Origin: CAYVAP01 sp964343195
GTDB taxonomy: Bacteria; Bacteroidota; Bacteroidia; J057
DNA: 64,000 nucleotides
Assembly: GCA_964343195.1 (NCBI GenBank)
Contig: CAYFIR010000005.1
Coordinates: 79,236 to 143,235 of the forward strand
Reading direction: 5' to 3'
Positions 55,971-63,884 of the stretch are shown one piece after another. The notes under the pieces are model-generated. The model was not told the origin of the DNA. It was given only the letters and a program-made list of their open reading frames with translations, and did not search any database. Position 1 is the first letter of the stretch, and every line of letters begins with the position of its first letter. Position numbers and translations under genes: made by a program.

Positions 55971-56513
55971 TTATTCCCCAATTACCCGACCAATGCTGCC
56001 CCCTAACCAGGGCAGAACCGGTGGGGCGTAGATGTTGTTGTAATCGCCTACGAGGATGGCATAAGCTGTCGCCCGAAAGAACCATTTACCTGGACGCCAT
56101 TCGTATCCTGCCCCGACAAACGGAGCAGCCATCGCAGAAAATCCACTAGGGCCCTCTGTCGAAGGCTTGCTTCGGTCTATTGTTCCCTGTATCATGATAC
56201 CCAGGCTGGCATTGAATCGGTGTCGGTCTCCCCAACTGCCAAAAGCATAGGCCCCACCGGGCAAAATTAGCTCTGAGGAGGTGTATGAAATGGTATCTCC
56301 GCCCTTGGGAATTACCACATTCCCCTGTTGAAAACTGGTATACCCGAGAAATCCCCCAACTCCAAAAGGACCCTGTCCCAGAGAATACTCATAGTTGAGG
56401 GTGCCCCAGAGGATGGATTTGCCGCCTAGTTCTAGGCTAATACTCTGTTGTCCCATTAGAGATGCTCCCATCAATAGAAATACGAGCACACTTGTGAGCT
56501 GTTTTTTCATCAT
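55971..56513 (-). CDS. Outer-membrane beta-barrel protein, duplicated copy 1
   Basis: A 180-residue barrel with a signal peptide (MMKKQLTSVLVFLLMGASLMGQ). Shared motifs with copy 2 are QSISLELGGKSILWGTLNYEY, WGDRHRFNASLGI, GAGYEWRPGKWFFRA and the ending LPWLGGSIGR. The sequences have drifted apart in the loops, so the duplication is old. First gene of the two-gene operon with a promoter match at 56569-56601. The function is unknown. Confidence 0.83.
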   Translation of the reverse strand: MMKKQLTSVLVFLLMGASLMGQQSISLELGGKSILWGTLNYEYSLGQGPFGVGGFLGYTSFQQGNVVIPKGGDTISYTSSELILPGGAYAFGSWGDRHRFNASLGIMIQGTIDRSKPSTEGPSGFSAMAAPFVGAGYEWRPGKWFFRATAYAILVGDYNNIYAPPVLPWLGGSIGRVIGE

Positions 56514-56568
56514 TAGGTGGGTTGTTGTGTGTAGGCCTACGACGTAAATGCCCTGCTTTGTCCAACTT

Positions 56569-56601
56569 CCAATGTAGAAGATAGGAGGAATTTTTCACAA
56601 A
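56569..56601 (-). promoter_or_regulatory. Possible promoter for the duplicated barrel genes
   Basis: On the minus strand TTTG (56598-56601) and TACATTGG (56569-56576) with 21 bases between them match TTTG-N19-21-TAnnTTTG with one or two mismatches in the -7 box. The leader to the ATG at 56513 would be about 50 bases. Confidence 0.35.
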
Positions 56602-56691
56602 TTCTGATCTCTGCCCTTGGGTTTTTCTGAGGATGTATGAAATAGGGGTAGGGTAGGCGGGTGATGCCAGATAGAGTTTTTTACAAAAAAC

Positions 56692-56716
56692 GCCCTATTC
56701 CGAATGGGAACAGGGC
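56692..56716. terminator. Terminator after the unknown gene pair
   Basis: GCCCT (56692-56696) pairs with AGGGC (56712-56716) and TTCC with GGAA inside, around a 5-base loop. On the minus strand a T-run (GGCGTTTTTTG) follows, ending the transcript of the pair at 56794-57911. Confidence 0.65.
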
Positions 56717-56793
56717 TTTGAAATTTCTATCAGCTGATTTTCTCGTGGACTCTGGTAAGCAGATTGCAGTTTTCACCTCCCTGCTGAAAGTGG

Positions 56794-57381
56794 CTAATTG
56801 AGGATCTCTATGTCCTCGACCTTGATATGTCGGGTTTGAGGCCAGGTAAGGCCCGTAACCTTGATTTTATTGCCCCAAAAACGTTGGATAACCGAGTAGA
56901 AGTTCTCTTCTACCTGGAGAAAGTAGGGCTCCTTGCGGCCATCCTCATCAATCAGTCGGATCCTGTTGCGGGTTGAGTCCGCATAACCAAGACGTCCAGT
57001 CAGAACTATCGGAACAGGGTGAGATTCTGAGACCTGGGCAATGGTCGGGTCGGGCTTTCGTTGCAGATAGAGGTCGAGAATCAGCTGTCTGAGTTCTTCT
57101 GCTATTTCTTCAGGGGGCTCACCTGCCAGGCCCATGGCGATCATCTTCTCTGCGTGGTGAAAGTCCCCCGCATTCATGGCCAGGGAGGCCGCGCTGCGAA
57201 ACAAAATGGAGCGGGTAGGCTCAGCATCCAGTTGCTCTTCGAGCTGCATGGCTGCCTCACGCTCCAATCCATAAGCTTCTATGAAGAGCTCTTTGGCCTC
57301 TTCGAGTTTTCCCTTCATCCTGTTGATGAAGGCCAGCTCGGCGAGGTCCATAGCCTGTTCATGTAATACGCTGACTGTCAT
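56794..57381 (-). CDS. Uncharacterised TPR-like protein (second of a coupled pair)
   Basis: A 195-residue cytoplasmic protein. Residues 1-100 are helical and TPR-like (MDLAELAFINRMKGKLEEAKELFIEAY, then SAASLAMNAGDFHHAEKMIAMGLAG). Residues about 125-195 form a strand-rich domain (VLTGRLGYADSTRNRIRLID...ENFYSVIQRFWGNKIKVTGL). Its start overlaps the stop of the upstream gene by 4 bases, so the two are coupled. I have seen this protein type in several phyla without an assigned role, which is memory of families and not a search result. Function unknown. Confidence 0.78.
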   Translation of the reverse strand: MTVSVLHEQAMDLAELAFINRMKGKLEEAKELFIEAYGLEREAAMQLEEQLDAEPTRSILFRSAASLAMNAGDFHHAEKMIAMGLAGEPPEEIAEELRQLILDLYLQRKPDPTIAQVSESHPVPIVLTGRLGYADSTRNRIRLIDEDGRKEPYFLQVEENFYSVIQRFWGNKIKVTGLTWPQTRHIKVEDIEILN

Positions 57382-57911
57382 GAATATACGAAGTGGCTAA
57401 CTGGTTGACTAAATTCAGTTACAATTATCAATACGGGGATGCCCATGTCATCAGATCGGCTCACCTGCTTCAATTTCTTATTTACGCGCTGACGAATGCT
57501 TTGTTCATTTCCTTTGAATATGCCGCTGATTTCCAGTCGGATCACATCCTGGAAGGGGAGGGAAGCATTGGCTTCCTTGCCCAGCCAGTAATCAAACCCC
57601 GTTCCCTTGACAGATCTTCTGACGACAGTAAAATCGGTCATTTGAAGCACCAGCAAGATGGCAATCGCCGTCGCACCGTACTCTGTTGCCTCCTGTTGAT
57701 CAGCCCAGGTCCGCAGGAGTTGCTCTGACTCCATCTCTTCCCAATATACCGAAAATTCAGTGGATGACTTGGCCTTCAACCACAAAACCTGTCCGGACTT
57801 ATGTCCCCAGTTTTGAAGGCATACCTGAGCCGCCTCTGCCAGGAAGGTTCCAAAAGCGGGCGTAATGGCCGGCAGGCCAAGGTGCAGGTTTTCAAGGCGT
57901 AGGGAGGTCAT
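57378..57911 (-). CDS. Uncharacterised protein (first of a coupled pair)
   Basis: A 177-residue cytoplasmic protein. It contains a helical front and an alpha/beta core with GTGFDYWLGKEANASLPFQDVIRLEISGIFKG (near residues 105-140) and an ending VLIIVTEFSQPVSHFVYS, features I recall from uncharacterised proteins in cyanobacteria and others. The FDYWLG segment and the E-F-x-x-P ending look conserved and may be functional. It is translationally coupled to the TPR-like gene (overlap 57378-57381). The function is unknown; no catalytic motif is clear. Confidence 0.78.
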   Translation of the reverse strand: MTSLRLENLHLGLPAITPAFGTFLAEAAQVCLQNWGHKSGQVLWLKAKSSTEFSVYWEEMESEQLLRTWADQQEATEYGATAIAILLVLQMTDFTVVRRSVKGTGFDYWLGKEANASLPFQDVIRLEISGIFKGNEQSIRQRVNKKLKQVSRSDDMGIPVLIIVTEFSQPVSHFVYS

Positions 57912-58003
57912 GGTTCAGCTATTCGTAAATTTTTGGGCAAAGTTGCAGATTGTATGGGGATATTGGATCAAAGGCTGTAAATTCTTCCTCAAAATCCCAC
58001 ATC

Positions 58004-58684
58004 ATGCAAGACCTAATAAAAATCGCTGCCGCCGAGATCGGAATCACCGAAATCGAGGGGGGGCTGTCCAACCCCCGCATCCTGGAATACGCCAGGGTAG
58101 CCGGCTTCGACGGCTGGTACCACAACGATGACACGCCCTGGTGCAGCGTATTCCTTAACTGGGTTACAGAGATAGCGGGCCTGGAGCGAACCCGCGATGG
58201 CCGTGCTTCCTCCTGGGAAAAAATCGGCATCGAACCCCGCAAGCCCGAACCGGGTGATATCGCCCTGTTTGTTCCCGTTCCAGGAGCTACTCATATCACC
58301 CACGTGGGCATTTTTCTCGGATATTCCGAGGACAAAACCCGCATCTACCTGCTGGGAGGGAACCAAAGCGATCAGGTGAACATCACAGCTTTTTCAGCTG
58401 ATACCCTGGTAGGTTTTCGCAGGCTGAAGCCCGTAGGGACTCCTGCGGCCCTGGAAAATGAAGAGGTTCTCAAGCGAGGGGACTTTGGCCCCAAGGTCAA
58501 AGACCTCCAGGATGCCCTGAAGCTGGCTGGATTTGACGTGGGAACTTCTGATGGAGATTTTGGACGCCTGACTGAGGAAGGCGTCAAGGAATTGCAACGA
58601 AGCAATCCAGACCTGGAGGTTTCGGGGGTGTTTGATGCTGCATCGCGGGCTCATTTGGCAACCCTGCTCGGCAATTTGAGCTAG
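58004..58684 (+). CDS. TIGR02594-type NlpC/P60-like hydrolase with peptidoglycan-binding domain
   Basis: A 226-residue protein from the ATG at 58004 (MQDLIKIAAAEIGITE). The catalytic domain has NDDTPWCSVFLNWV with Cys47, GDIALF, and THITHVGIFLG with His100, the Cys-His pair of TIGR02594 cysteine peptidase-like wall enzymes. A C-terminal PG_binding_1 domain (about 155-226, KDLQDALKLAGFDVGTSDGDFG...VKELQ) binds peptidoglycan. There is no signal peptide, as in many phage lysins and in contractile or other export-system wall enzymes, but no phage gene is nearby. An upstream TTG at 57950 would give a longer start. Confidence 0.87.
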   Translation: MQDLIKIAAAEIGITEIEGGLSNPRILEYARVAGFDGWYHNDDTPWCSVFLNWVTEIAGLERTRDGRASSWEKIGIEPRKPEPGDIALFVPVPGATHITHVGIFLGYSEDKTRIYLLGGNQSDQVNITAFSADTLVGFRRLKPVGTPAALENEEVLKRGDFGPKVKDLQDALKLAGFDVGTSDGDFGRLTEEGVKELQRSNPDLEVSGVFDAASRAHLATLLGNLS

Positions 58685-59075
58685 GAGTCTGTATATAAAA
58701 AATGCTATATGTAGTTTTGGACATAAGCGGTATTGAATTGCCGGGCCTTGTCACATAGGGGAGGTCCAGTTTTTTGATGATTAGGGGAAATTCAGGTAAT
58801 TGGGTAGAAACCGATGGTTCTTCTACACTTCTAGTGGAGCTTTGTGTGCCTTATCAAAACAGCCGTAGTAGCCGCAATTGTTAAGCTCTGATAATCAATA
58901 ATTTGCGTTACTTCGACTACGCTCCCCGATTTTCGGGATCTTCGACAGCACAAGCCTTTGCGACCTTCTTCGCGGCCTTCGCGGTTAAAAGAGGGAACAC
59001 CGTTTCACGCCTGACTCCACTATTTTCGTAGTTGAACCAAACCGATTAATACTCCCAATTTCACCGAAAACTACT
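58685..59075. other. 391-base intergenic region
   Basis: The gap before pepT. No gene is seen. The first 230 bases are unremarkable AT-rich sequence. The rest holds the repeat at 58924-58992 and must contain the pepT promoter, of which I see only a weak TATTTTCG. Confidence 0.5.
58924..58992. repeat. Intergenic GCG-rich repeat with small hairpin
   Basis: A hairpin CCCGA/TCGGG (58925-58937) is followed by three imperfect units ending in TTCGCGG or TTTGCGA (CCTTTGCGA, CCTTCTTCGCGG, CCTTCGCGG, 58955-58985) and TTAAAA. I have seen similar CTTTGCGNCCTTCGCGG sequences between genes in unrelated bacteria, so this is likely a dispersed intergenic repeat. Confidence 0.5.
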
Positions 59076-60329
59076 ATGGAAATAAAGTTTGACAGCTACT
59101 CCCACACCGCTACGGAGCGCTTCCTCCGCTATGTTCAGATCGATACCCAGAGCGATCCATCTTCCCCCACCTGTCCTTCTACCGAAAAGCAAAAGAACCT
59201 GGGGCGCTTGCTCGTCGAGGAACTAAAGGAAATCGGCGCTACGGAAGTCGAAATGGACGAGAATGGCTATGTCTATGCGACCATTCCAGCTACTGTAGAT
59301 CAGGAGTTGCCGACGATCTGCTTTTGCTCCCACATGGACACCTCTCCCGACGCTAGTGGAACAGGGGTGCAGCCTGTGGTTCACAAAAACTACCAGGGAG
59401 GCCCCATTTCCCTGCCCGATGATGCCAGCGTGGTAATCGATCCCGCGCAGCACCCGGATCTGCAAGAGCAGATTGGGCATGATGTCATTACCGCTAGCGG
59501 AACGACGCTGCTGGGAGCAGATGACAAGGCCGGATTGGCGGAGATCATGGACGCAGCGCATTACCTGCTGACTCACCCGGAGATACCCCATGGGAAGATC
59601 CGAATCCTGTTCACGCCAGATGAGGAAATCGGACGGGGAGTGGACAAGGCAGACATGGAAAAACTGGCCGCTGATTTTGGCTACACCATCGATGGAGAAA
59701 AGGCGGGAACATTTGAAGACGAGACATTCTCAGCCGACGGGGCTACACTGATCGTGGAGGGAGTCAGCGCACATCCAGGCTTCGCCAAGGGCCGTCTCCA
59801 AAATGCCCTGAAAATTGCAGCCGAAATTCTAACTCAACTTCCCGCGGACCATCTGTCGCCGGAGACTACCGAAGGAAAAGAAGGTTTTGTGCATCCGGTG
59901 GCCATGAGTGGCATTGCCGAACGGGCAGAAGTTCAGTTCATCATTCGCGATTTTGACACACCCAGGCTTGTGGAGCATGTGGAAGTAATCCGCAAAGCCG
60001 CTGCCAAGGTGGTCAACAGGTATCCAGGCAGTAAGGCCACCGTAGAGACGGCCGAGCAGTACCGTAACATGAAAGAAGTGCTGGATCTGCATCCGCAGGT
60101 GGTGGCAAAGGCTGAAGAAGCCATTCGCCGAGCTGGAATGGACCCCGTCAAGCGTTCCATCCGGGGGGGGACTGACGGTTCGCGCCTGTCATTCATGGGC
60201 TTGCCCTGCCCCAATATTTTTGCTGGCGGACATGCCTTTCACAGCAAATATGAGTGGGTGTCTGTTCAGGACATGGAAGCTGCCGTCAGAACCATCGTCC
60301 ATCTGGTCGCACTTTGGGCAGAGGAATAG
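59076..60329 (+). CDS. pepT: Peptidase T (tripeptide aminopeptidase)
   Basis: A 417-residue M20-family zinc aminopeptidase that removes the N-terminal residue of tripeptides. Metal and catalytic motifs: CFCSHMDTSPD with His and Asp ligands, LGADDKAGLAE, TPDEEIGRG with the catalytic Glu, and the C-terminal GGTDGSRLSFMGLP and GGHAFHSKYEW with the final His. The length and motif spacing fit PepT. It has no operon partner and is flanked by two repeat-rich gaps. Confidence 0.96.
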   Translation: MEIKFDSYSHTATERFLRYVQIDTQSDPSSPTCPSTEKQKNLGRLLVEELKEIGATEVEMDENGYVYATIPATVDQELPTICFCSHMDTSPDASGTGVQPVVHKNYQGGPISLPDDASVVIDPAQHPDLQEQIGHDVITASGTTLLGADDKAGLAEIMDAAHYLLTHPEIPHGKIRILFTPDEEIGRGVDKADMEKLAADFGYTIDGEKAGTFEDETFSADGATLIVEGVSAHPGFAKGRLQNALKIAAEILTQLPADHLSPETTEGKEGFVHPVAMSGIAERAEVQFIIRDFDTPRLVEHVEVIRKAAAKVVNRYPGSKATVETAEQYRNMKEVLDLHPQVVAKAEEAIRRAGMDPVKRSIRGGTDGSRLSFMGLPCPNIFAGGHAFHSKYEWVSVQDMEAAVRTIVHLVALWAEE

Positions 60330-60545
60330 GCGGAGAAGCGAGAGATGAGACCGCTGCGCTGTGAGACGAGAGAGAAGATGGGAAGTCAGATCGCTTCACT
60401 GTCAGACCGCTGCGCTGCGAGAAGTCAGATGAAAAAAAGACAAGGATTTCGCAACCTTGTTTTGGCTATGCCAGTACCACCCTGACTTCTGACTTCTGAC
60501 TTCTGACTTCTGACTTCTGACTTCTGACTTCTGACTTCCTGTTGA
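60330..60545. repeat. Mirror-armed repeat element after pepT
   Basis: Left arm (60330-60430): two copies of AGACCGCTGCGCTGNGAGA and two copies of GAAGTCAGAT (60382-60391, 60421-60430). Right arm: eight perfect tandem copies of CTGACTT (60482-60537), the reverse complement of AAGTCAG in the left arm. Between them lies a terminator hairpin (60440-60463). The arms could fold together into a long slipped hairpin. No protein is encoded. Confidence 0.75.
60440..60463 (+). terminator. Terminator-like hairpin after pepT
   Basis: ACAAGG (60440-60445) and CCTTGT (60455-60460) with a 9-base loop, preceded by AAAAAAAG and followed by TTTT. It lies inside the mirror-armed repeat and may serve pepT, 110 bases upstream. 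Confidence 0.55.
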
Positions 60546-60581
60546 ACGCAGTGAAATCCCGAGCATCTGGAACTTCTCCCC

Positions 60582-61667
60582 TTACAGCATCACCCCCAGC
60601 CCCCAAACCGCAAAGTCTGCTTCTCCTCCATGGGCCTGGACACCCACAGAAAGAAAAGGACGCAACCTGGCAGTTTGGGGGCGAAAATAGTATTGCAGCC
60701 CCAATTCGGTAAAGAGGTCGTACTCCATGAGAATCGGCTGCTTGAGGTAGGGGCCCAGCCAGGCGCGGAGGCCCAGGCGTCCCATGAGCAACTCTACCCC
60801 ACCAAAGGCCACGATGCCGATGGCTTCCCGTTGTGGATTGGCGAGCCCGAAGTCGTTGTCGATGGCAAAGGCGACCAGGCTTTCTTCAAAAAAGACTTTG
60901 GCACCCGCATCCAGGTAGAGATGGGGCCTGAGGTGGTATCTGGCCCAGGAGGTCATTCCTATGGCCCAATATTGAGGCCCACCCGGAGTTTTGCGGGAAA
61001 TGCGGCCGGATTCAAACCGGAGGGCGGCTCTAATGCGATGCTCAATGGATACGTGAGGAGACGGTTGTACCGAGGGGAGGGGTTTGCTAATCCAACTGAC
61101 CCCCAGATGCAACATGGCTTCGTTGATCCCAAAATTAGGTACGCGGGCCTTGGCACTGCTATAGTGCCAGTATGCCCCTCCAAACTGGACCTGGTATTGG
61201 GCTATGGAGTATTGTAGGTACAGCCTTGCCTGGGTGAGGTTGACCCATCTGGCCGCAAGGGCGGTATTGGCCTGGTTGGAAATCGGGTGGTAGGGCCGAC
61301 TTTGTCTGGCCATGCCGGTATTGAACCGAATCCGCAATGACAGGTTCCCGGCCTGAAAGATTTGCTGGTCAAGACATGCCGTCACTCCCCAGATCGATCC
61401 GAAAGCATCCGGATTTCCCGGAGCGGAAGCGCTCACCTGTACCCCAACCATCGGGTATCCCCAGGGCTCATGCCAGCTTTTTTGGCCAGAAGTTGGAAAG
61501 AGGACGGTGATTTCCCCGGCTTTTGCGGCTAGCGGCAGCGGAGGGTAGCTGGGGTGGATTTTCAGGGTTGTGCCGCGATGAAAGGCAGTCTGGACCAGAA
61601 CCTGGGAAGAAAGTGGGAGGAACTGGAATAGAAAAAGCCCCAGGAGGCATATACGGACATGGGACAT
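60582..61667 (-). CDS. Acyloxyacyl hydrolase/PagL-like outer-membrane lipid A deacylase
   Basis: A 361-residue secreted barrel from the ATG at 61667 (MSHVRICLLGLFLFQFLPLSSQ); a longer frame from 61736 gives no better signal. It resembles the acyloxyacyl hydrolase (lipid A 3-O-deacylase) family: GYPMVGVQVSASAPGNPDAFGSIWG near the start and HYSSAKARVPNFGINEAMLHLGVSW in the middle, which carries the His-Ser pair of the catalytic site. It would remove a fatty chain from lipid A in the outer membrane. I have not confirmed the Glu of the triad. A 45-residue membrane peptide gene precedes it. Confidence 0.78.
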   Translation of the reverse strand: MSHVRICLLGLFLFQFLPLSSQVLVQTAFHRGTTLKIHPSYPPLPLAAKAGEITVLFPTSGQKSWHEPWGYPMVGVQVSASAPGNPDAFGSIWGVTACLDQQIFQAGNLSLRIRFNTGMARQSRPYHPISNQANTALAARWVNLTQARLYLQYSIAQYQVQFGGAYWHYSSAKARVPNFGINEAMLHLGVSWISKPLPSVQPSPHVSIEHRIRAALRFESGRISRKTPGGPQYWAIGMTSWARYHLRPHLYLDAGAKVFFEESLVAFAIDNDFGLANPQREAIGIVAFGGVELLMGRLGLRAWLGPYLKQPILMEYDLFTELGLQYYFRPQTARLRPFLSVGVQAHGGEADFAVWGLGVML

Positions 61668-61736
61668 GAAAAAATGCGAACCTTTATTCAAGATTCGCAT
61701 TTTTTCTGAAAAACCGAAGAAGCTTACATGTATCAA

Positions 61737-61874
61737 TTATGCATAGTGCTTTAGGATAAGTGCAAGAGCGGGTAAGAGTCCCAGTACGATAGCACTTAAC
61801 ATCCTGCGATCGATATTCAATCGGTTTTGATTTCTAGGGGTAGCCTGTAGAGAAAGAGATGTTTTCCGAGACAT
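61737..61874 (-). CDS. Small membrane peptide (45 residues)
   Basis: An ATG at 61874 opens a 45-codon frame ending in TAA at 61737. The peptide has a polar, basic N-terminus (MSRKTSLSLQATPRNQNR) and a single hydrophobic helix (MLSAIVLGLLPALALIL, residues 25-41), ending KHYA. This shape is typical of real small inner-membrane peptides. It is on the same strand and 69 bases upstream of the lipid A deacylase-like gene. No homologue is known to me. Confidence 0.5.
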   Translation of the reverse strand: MSRKTSLSLQATPRNQNRLNIDRRMLSAIVLGLLPALALILKHYA

Positions 61875-62130
61875 GGCAAGTAGCGATTTGTTAAAAGCAA
61901 GGTAGTTGGGAAATTCGGAAGATCTAGTGAAATAGTCTTTTGAATATTACATGATTTGAACTAAGGGTTGGCGATATTCCCAATCAAACCATTCACTTGT
62001 AATTTGGAACCATTCACGCATTCTTTTTTACCTTTCATAATATTACCCAATGATTCGCTTTTTGCCAACCGTCAGCCGGAAATATTCTATTTTTCGTTAA
62101 AATATTTTCAATTCCAGCCCCCAATTGAGA

Positions 62131-62889
62131 TCAGTGAACATAACTGCCGGCGTTGATGTCGAGAGTAGCGCCTGTCGCATGGTCCATATAACCGCTTGCC
62201 ATGAACAGGACACTGGCTGCGACATCAGCGGGCTGAGTCAGTTCGTTTAGTGCCAAATCATCCAGCACATAACTACGGCCATACTCCTCGATGAACTGCT
62301 GAGCCATGTCCGTCTCCACGAATCCAGGCGCAATGACAAAGGACTTGATCCCGTCTCTTCCGTAGCCCCTCGCCAGCGAACGGCTCAGCGAAACCATCCC
62401 CCCTTTAGAAGCGGCATAGGCCAGATAATCCGGCGTATCTCCCCGAAAAGCCGCTCTGGACGCAATGTGAATGAATCTTCCCCCTCCTTTTTGCTGAAAA
62501 TGCGGGACAAGCAGATGGCACAAATGGGCGCTGGCGACGAGGTTGACCTGGAGCGTCTGTTGCCAGGCATGGCGAAAGGTCTCTGCATCATCTGATTCCT
62601 GCTGGGCGATGGCAATCCCCGCGTTGTTGATCAGCACATCGATGCGGCCATAGTGTTGCATGGCGGCTTCGAATAGCCCGACTGCTCCATTGGGGTCGGA
62701 CAGATCAGCCTGAAAAGCCCGGCTCCCTTGCCCAGCCTCGGTAGCAACGGCCTCGGCGGCCTCTTTCGAGCGGGTATAATGCACCGCAACGGTAGCTCCG
62801 GCTCCACCAAGCCCCCTGCATATAGCCGCTCCAATACCGCGGCTTCCACCGGTAACCAGTACAATCTGGTTGGTCAAATCAATCTTCAT
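62131..62889 (-). CDS. Short-chain dehydrogenase/reductase (FabG-like)
   Basis: A 252-residue NAD(P)-dependent Rossmann enzyme. It shows TGGSRGIGAAI (cofactor site), NNAG, IASRAAF with the catalytic Ser, and YLAYAASKGG with Tyr and Lys. FabG-type reductases act on 3-oxoacyl substrates, and its position next to fabD suggests fatty acid work, but SDRs are too diverse to assign the substrate. I chose the ATG at 62889; an ATG at 62919 in the same frame is possible. It is divergent from fabD with a 113-base gap. Confidence 0.9.
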   Translation of the reverse strand: MKIDLTNQIVLVTGGSRGIGAAICRGLGGAGATVAVHYTRSKEAAEAVATEAGQGSRAFQADLSDPNGAVGLFEAAMQHYGRIDVLINNAGIAIAQQESDDAETFRHAWQQTLQVNLVASAHLCHLLVPHFQQKGGGRFIHIASRAAFRGDTPDYLAYAASKGGMVSLSRSLARGYGRDGIKSFVIAPGFVETDMAQQFIEEYGRSYVLDDLALNELTQPADVAASVLFMASGYMDHATGATLDINAGSYVH

Positions 62890-63002
62890 AGTTCTCTGGT
62901 TTCGATTTAAGGCCCACATGTTACATATTGCGAGACAATTTTGCCAGGTTGGTTTCCTGGAGAACCAGCCGGCATTTTCACCTACTCAAAAACAAAGTGT
63001 CA

Positions 63003-63878
63003 ATGAAAGCCCTCGTTTTTCCCGGTCAAGGTGCCCAGCATCCCGGTATGGGACAGGCCCTATACGAACAATCCGAGCAGGCCCGTGAGCTGTTTGCCCA
63101 GGCCAATGAAATCCTCGGATTTGACATTCAGTCCATCATGTTTGAAGGCAGTGAAGAGGACCTTCGCCGGACTTCTGTTACCCAGCCAGCGATCTATATC
63201 CACTCAGTGGTAGCGGCTATGGTCAACGATCTTCCAGCTCAGGCAGGAGCTACTGCCGGTCATTCTTTGGGAGAATTCAGTGCGCTTTGTGCTGCGGGCG
63301 CACTGAGCTTTGGCGATGGCCTGAAACTCGTTTCCATTCGTGCCAATGCCATGCAGGAAGCCTGTGATGAGCAGGAAAGCACCATGGCGGCGATTCTGGG
63401 ACTGGACGATGAGGTGGTAGAAGGCATTTGTGCTGGAATAGATGGGGTGGTTCCCGCGAACTACAACACCGTAGGTCAGTTGGTGATCTCCGGCAGCAAA
63501 GCGGGTATTGCCAAAGCGATTGAAGTAGCCCAGGAAAAAGGTGCCCGCCGCGCGCTGGAACTGGCCGTCAACGGGGCGTTCCACTCTCCTTTTATGGAGT
63601 CTGCCCGTGTAAAACTGGCTGCTGGCATCGAGGCCGCTCCATTTAGCGATGCGCGAATTCCCGTTTATCAAAACGTAACGGCAAAGCCCCACACTTCCGC
63701 TGCCGAGATTCGCGAAAATCTGTTGGCACAGCTGACCGCTCCCGTTCGCTGGACTCAGACCGTTCAGGCTCTGATCGCCGATGGTGCCACTGAATTCATC
63801 GAGTCAGGCCCAGGAAAAGTCCTCAGCGGCCTTGTTAAAAAGGTAGATCGGAAAATGCCGACTACTCAGGTTGGTTAA
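63003..63878 (+). CDS. fabD: Malonyl-CoA--acyl carrier protein transacylase
   Basis: A 291-residue enzyme that moves malonyl from CoA to acyl carrier protein to start fatty acid elongation. The nucleophile is Ser88 in AGHSLGEFSAL, the partner His194 in NGAFHSPFM, and Arg113 in SIRANAMQEA binds the malonyl carboxylate. The VFPGQGAQHPGMG start and VYQNVTAKPH are also typical. The ATG at 63003 gives the standard N-terminus; an in-frame ATG at 62928 adds 25 unlikely residues. The mirror-armed repeat at 63885-64000 starts 6 bases after its stop. Confidence 0.96.
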   Translation: MKALVFPGQGAQHPGMGQALYEQSEQARELFAQANEILGFDIQSIMFEGSEEDLRRTSVTQPAIYIHSVVAAMVNDLPAQAGATAGHSLGEFSALCAAGALSFGDGLKLVSIRANAMQEACDEQESTMAAILGLDDEVVEGICAGIDGVVPANYNTVGQLVISGSKAGIAKAIEVAQEKGARRALELAVNGAFHSPFMESARVKLAAGIEAAPFSDARIPVYQNVTAKPHTSAAEIRENLLAQLTAPVRWTQTVQALIADGATEFIESGPGKVLSGLVKKVDRKMPTTQVG

Positions 63879-63884
63879 CAATAG

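Noticed and set aside
60630..61217. Plus-strand open frame of 195 codons opposite the deacylase-like gene
   Set aside because: The minus-strand gene has a signal peptide and family motifs; the opposite frame has no recognisable features.
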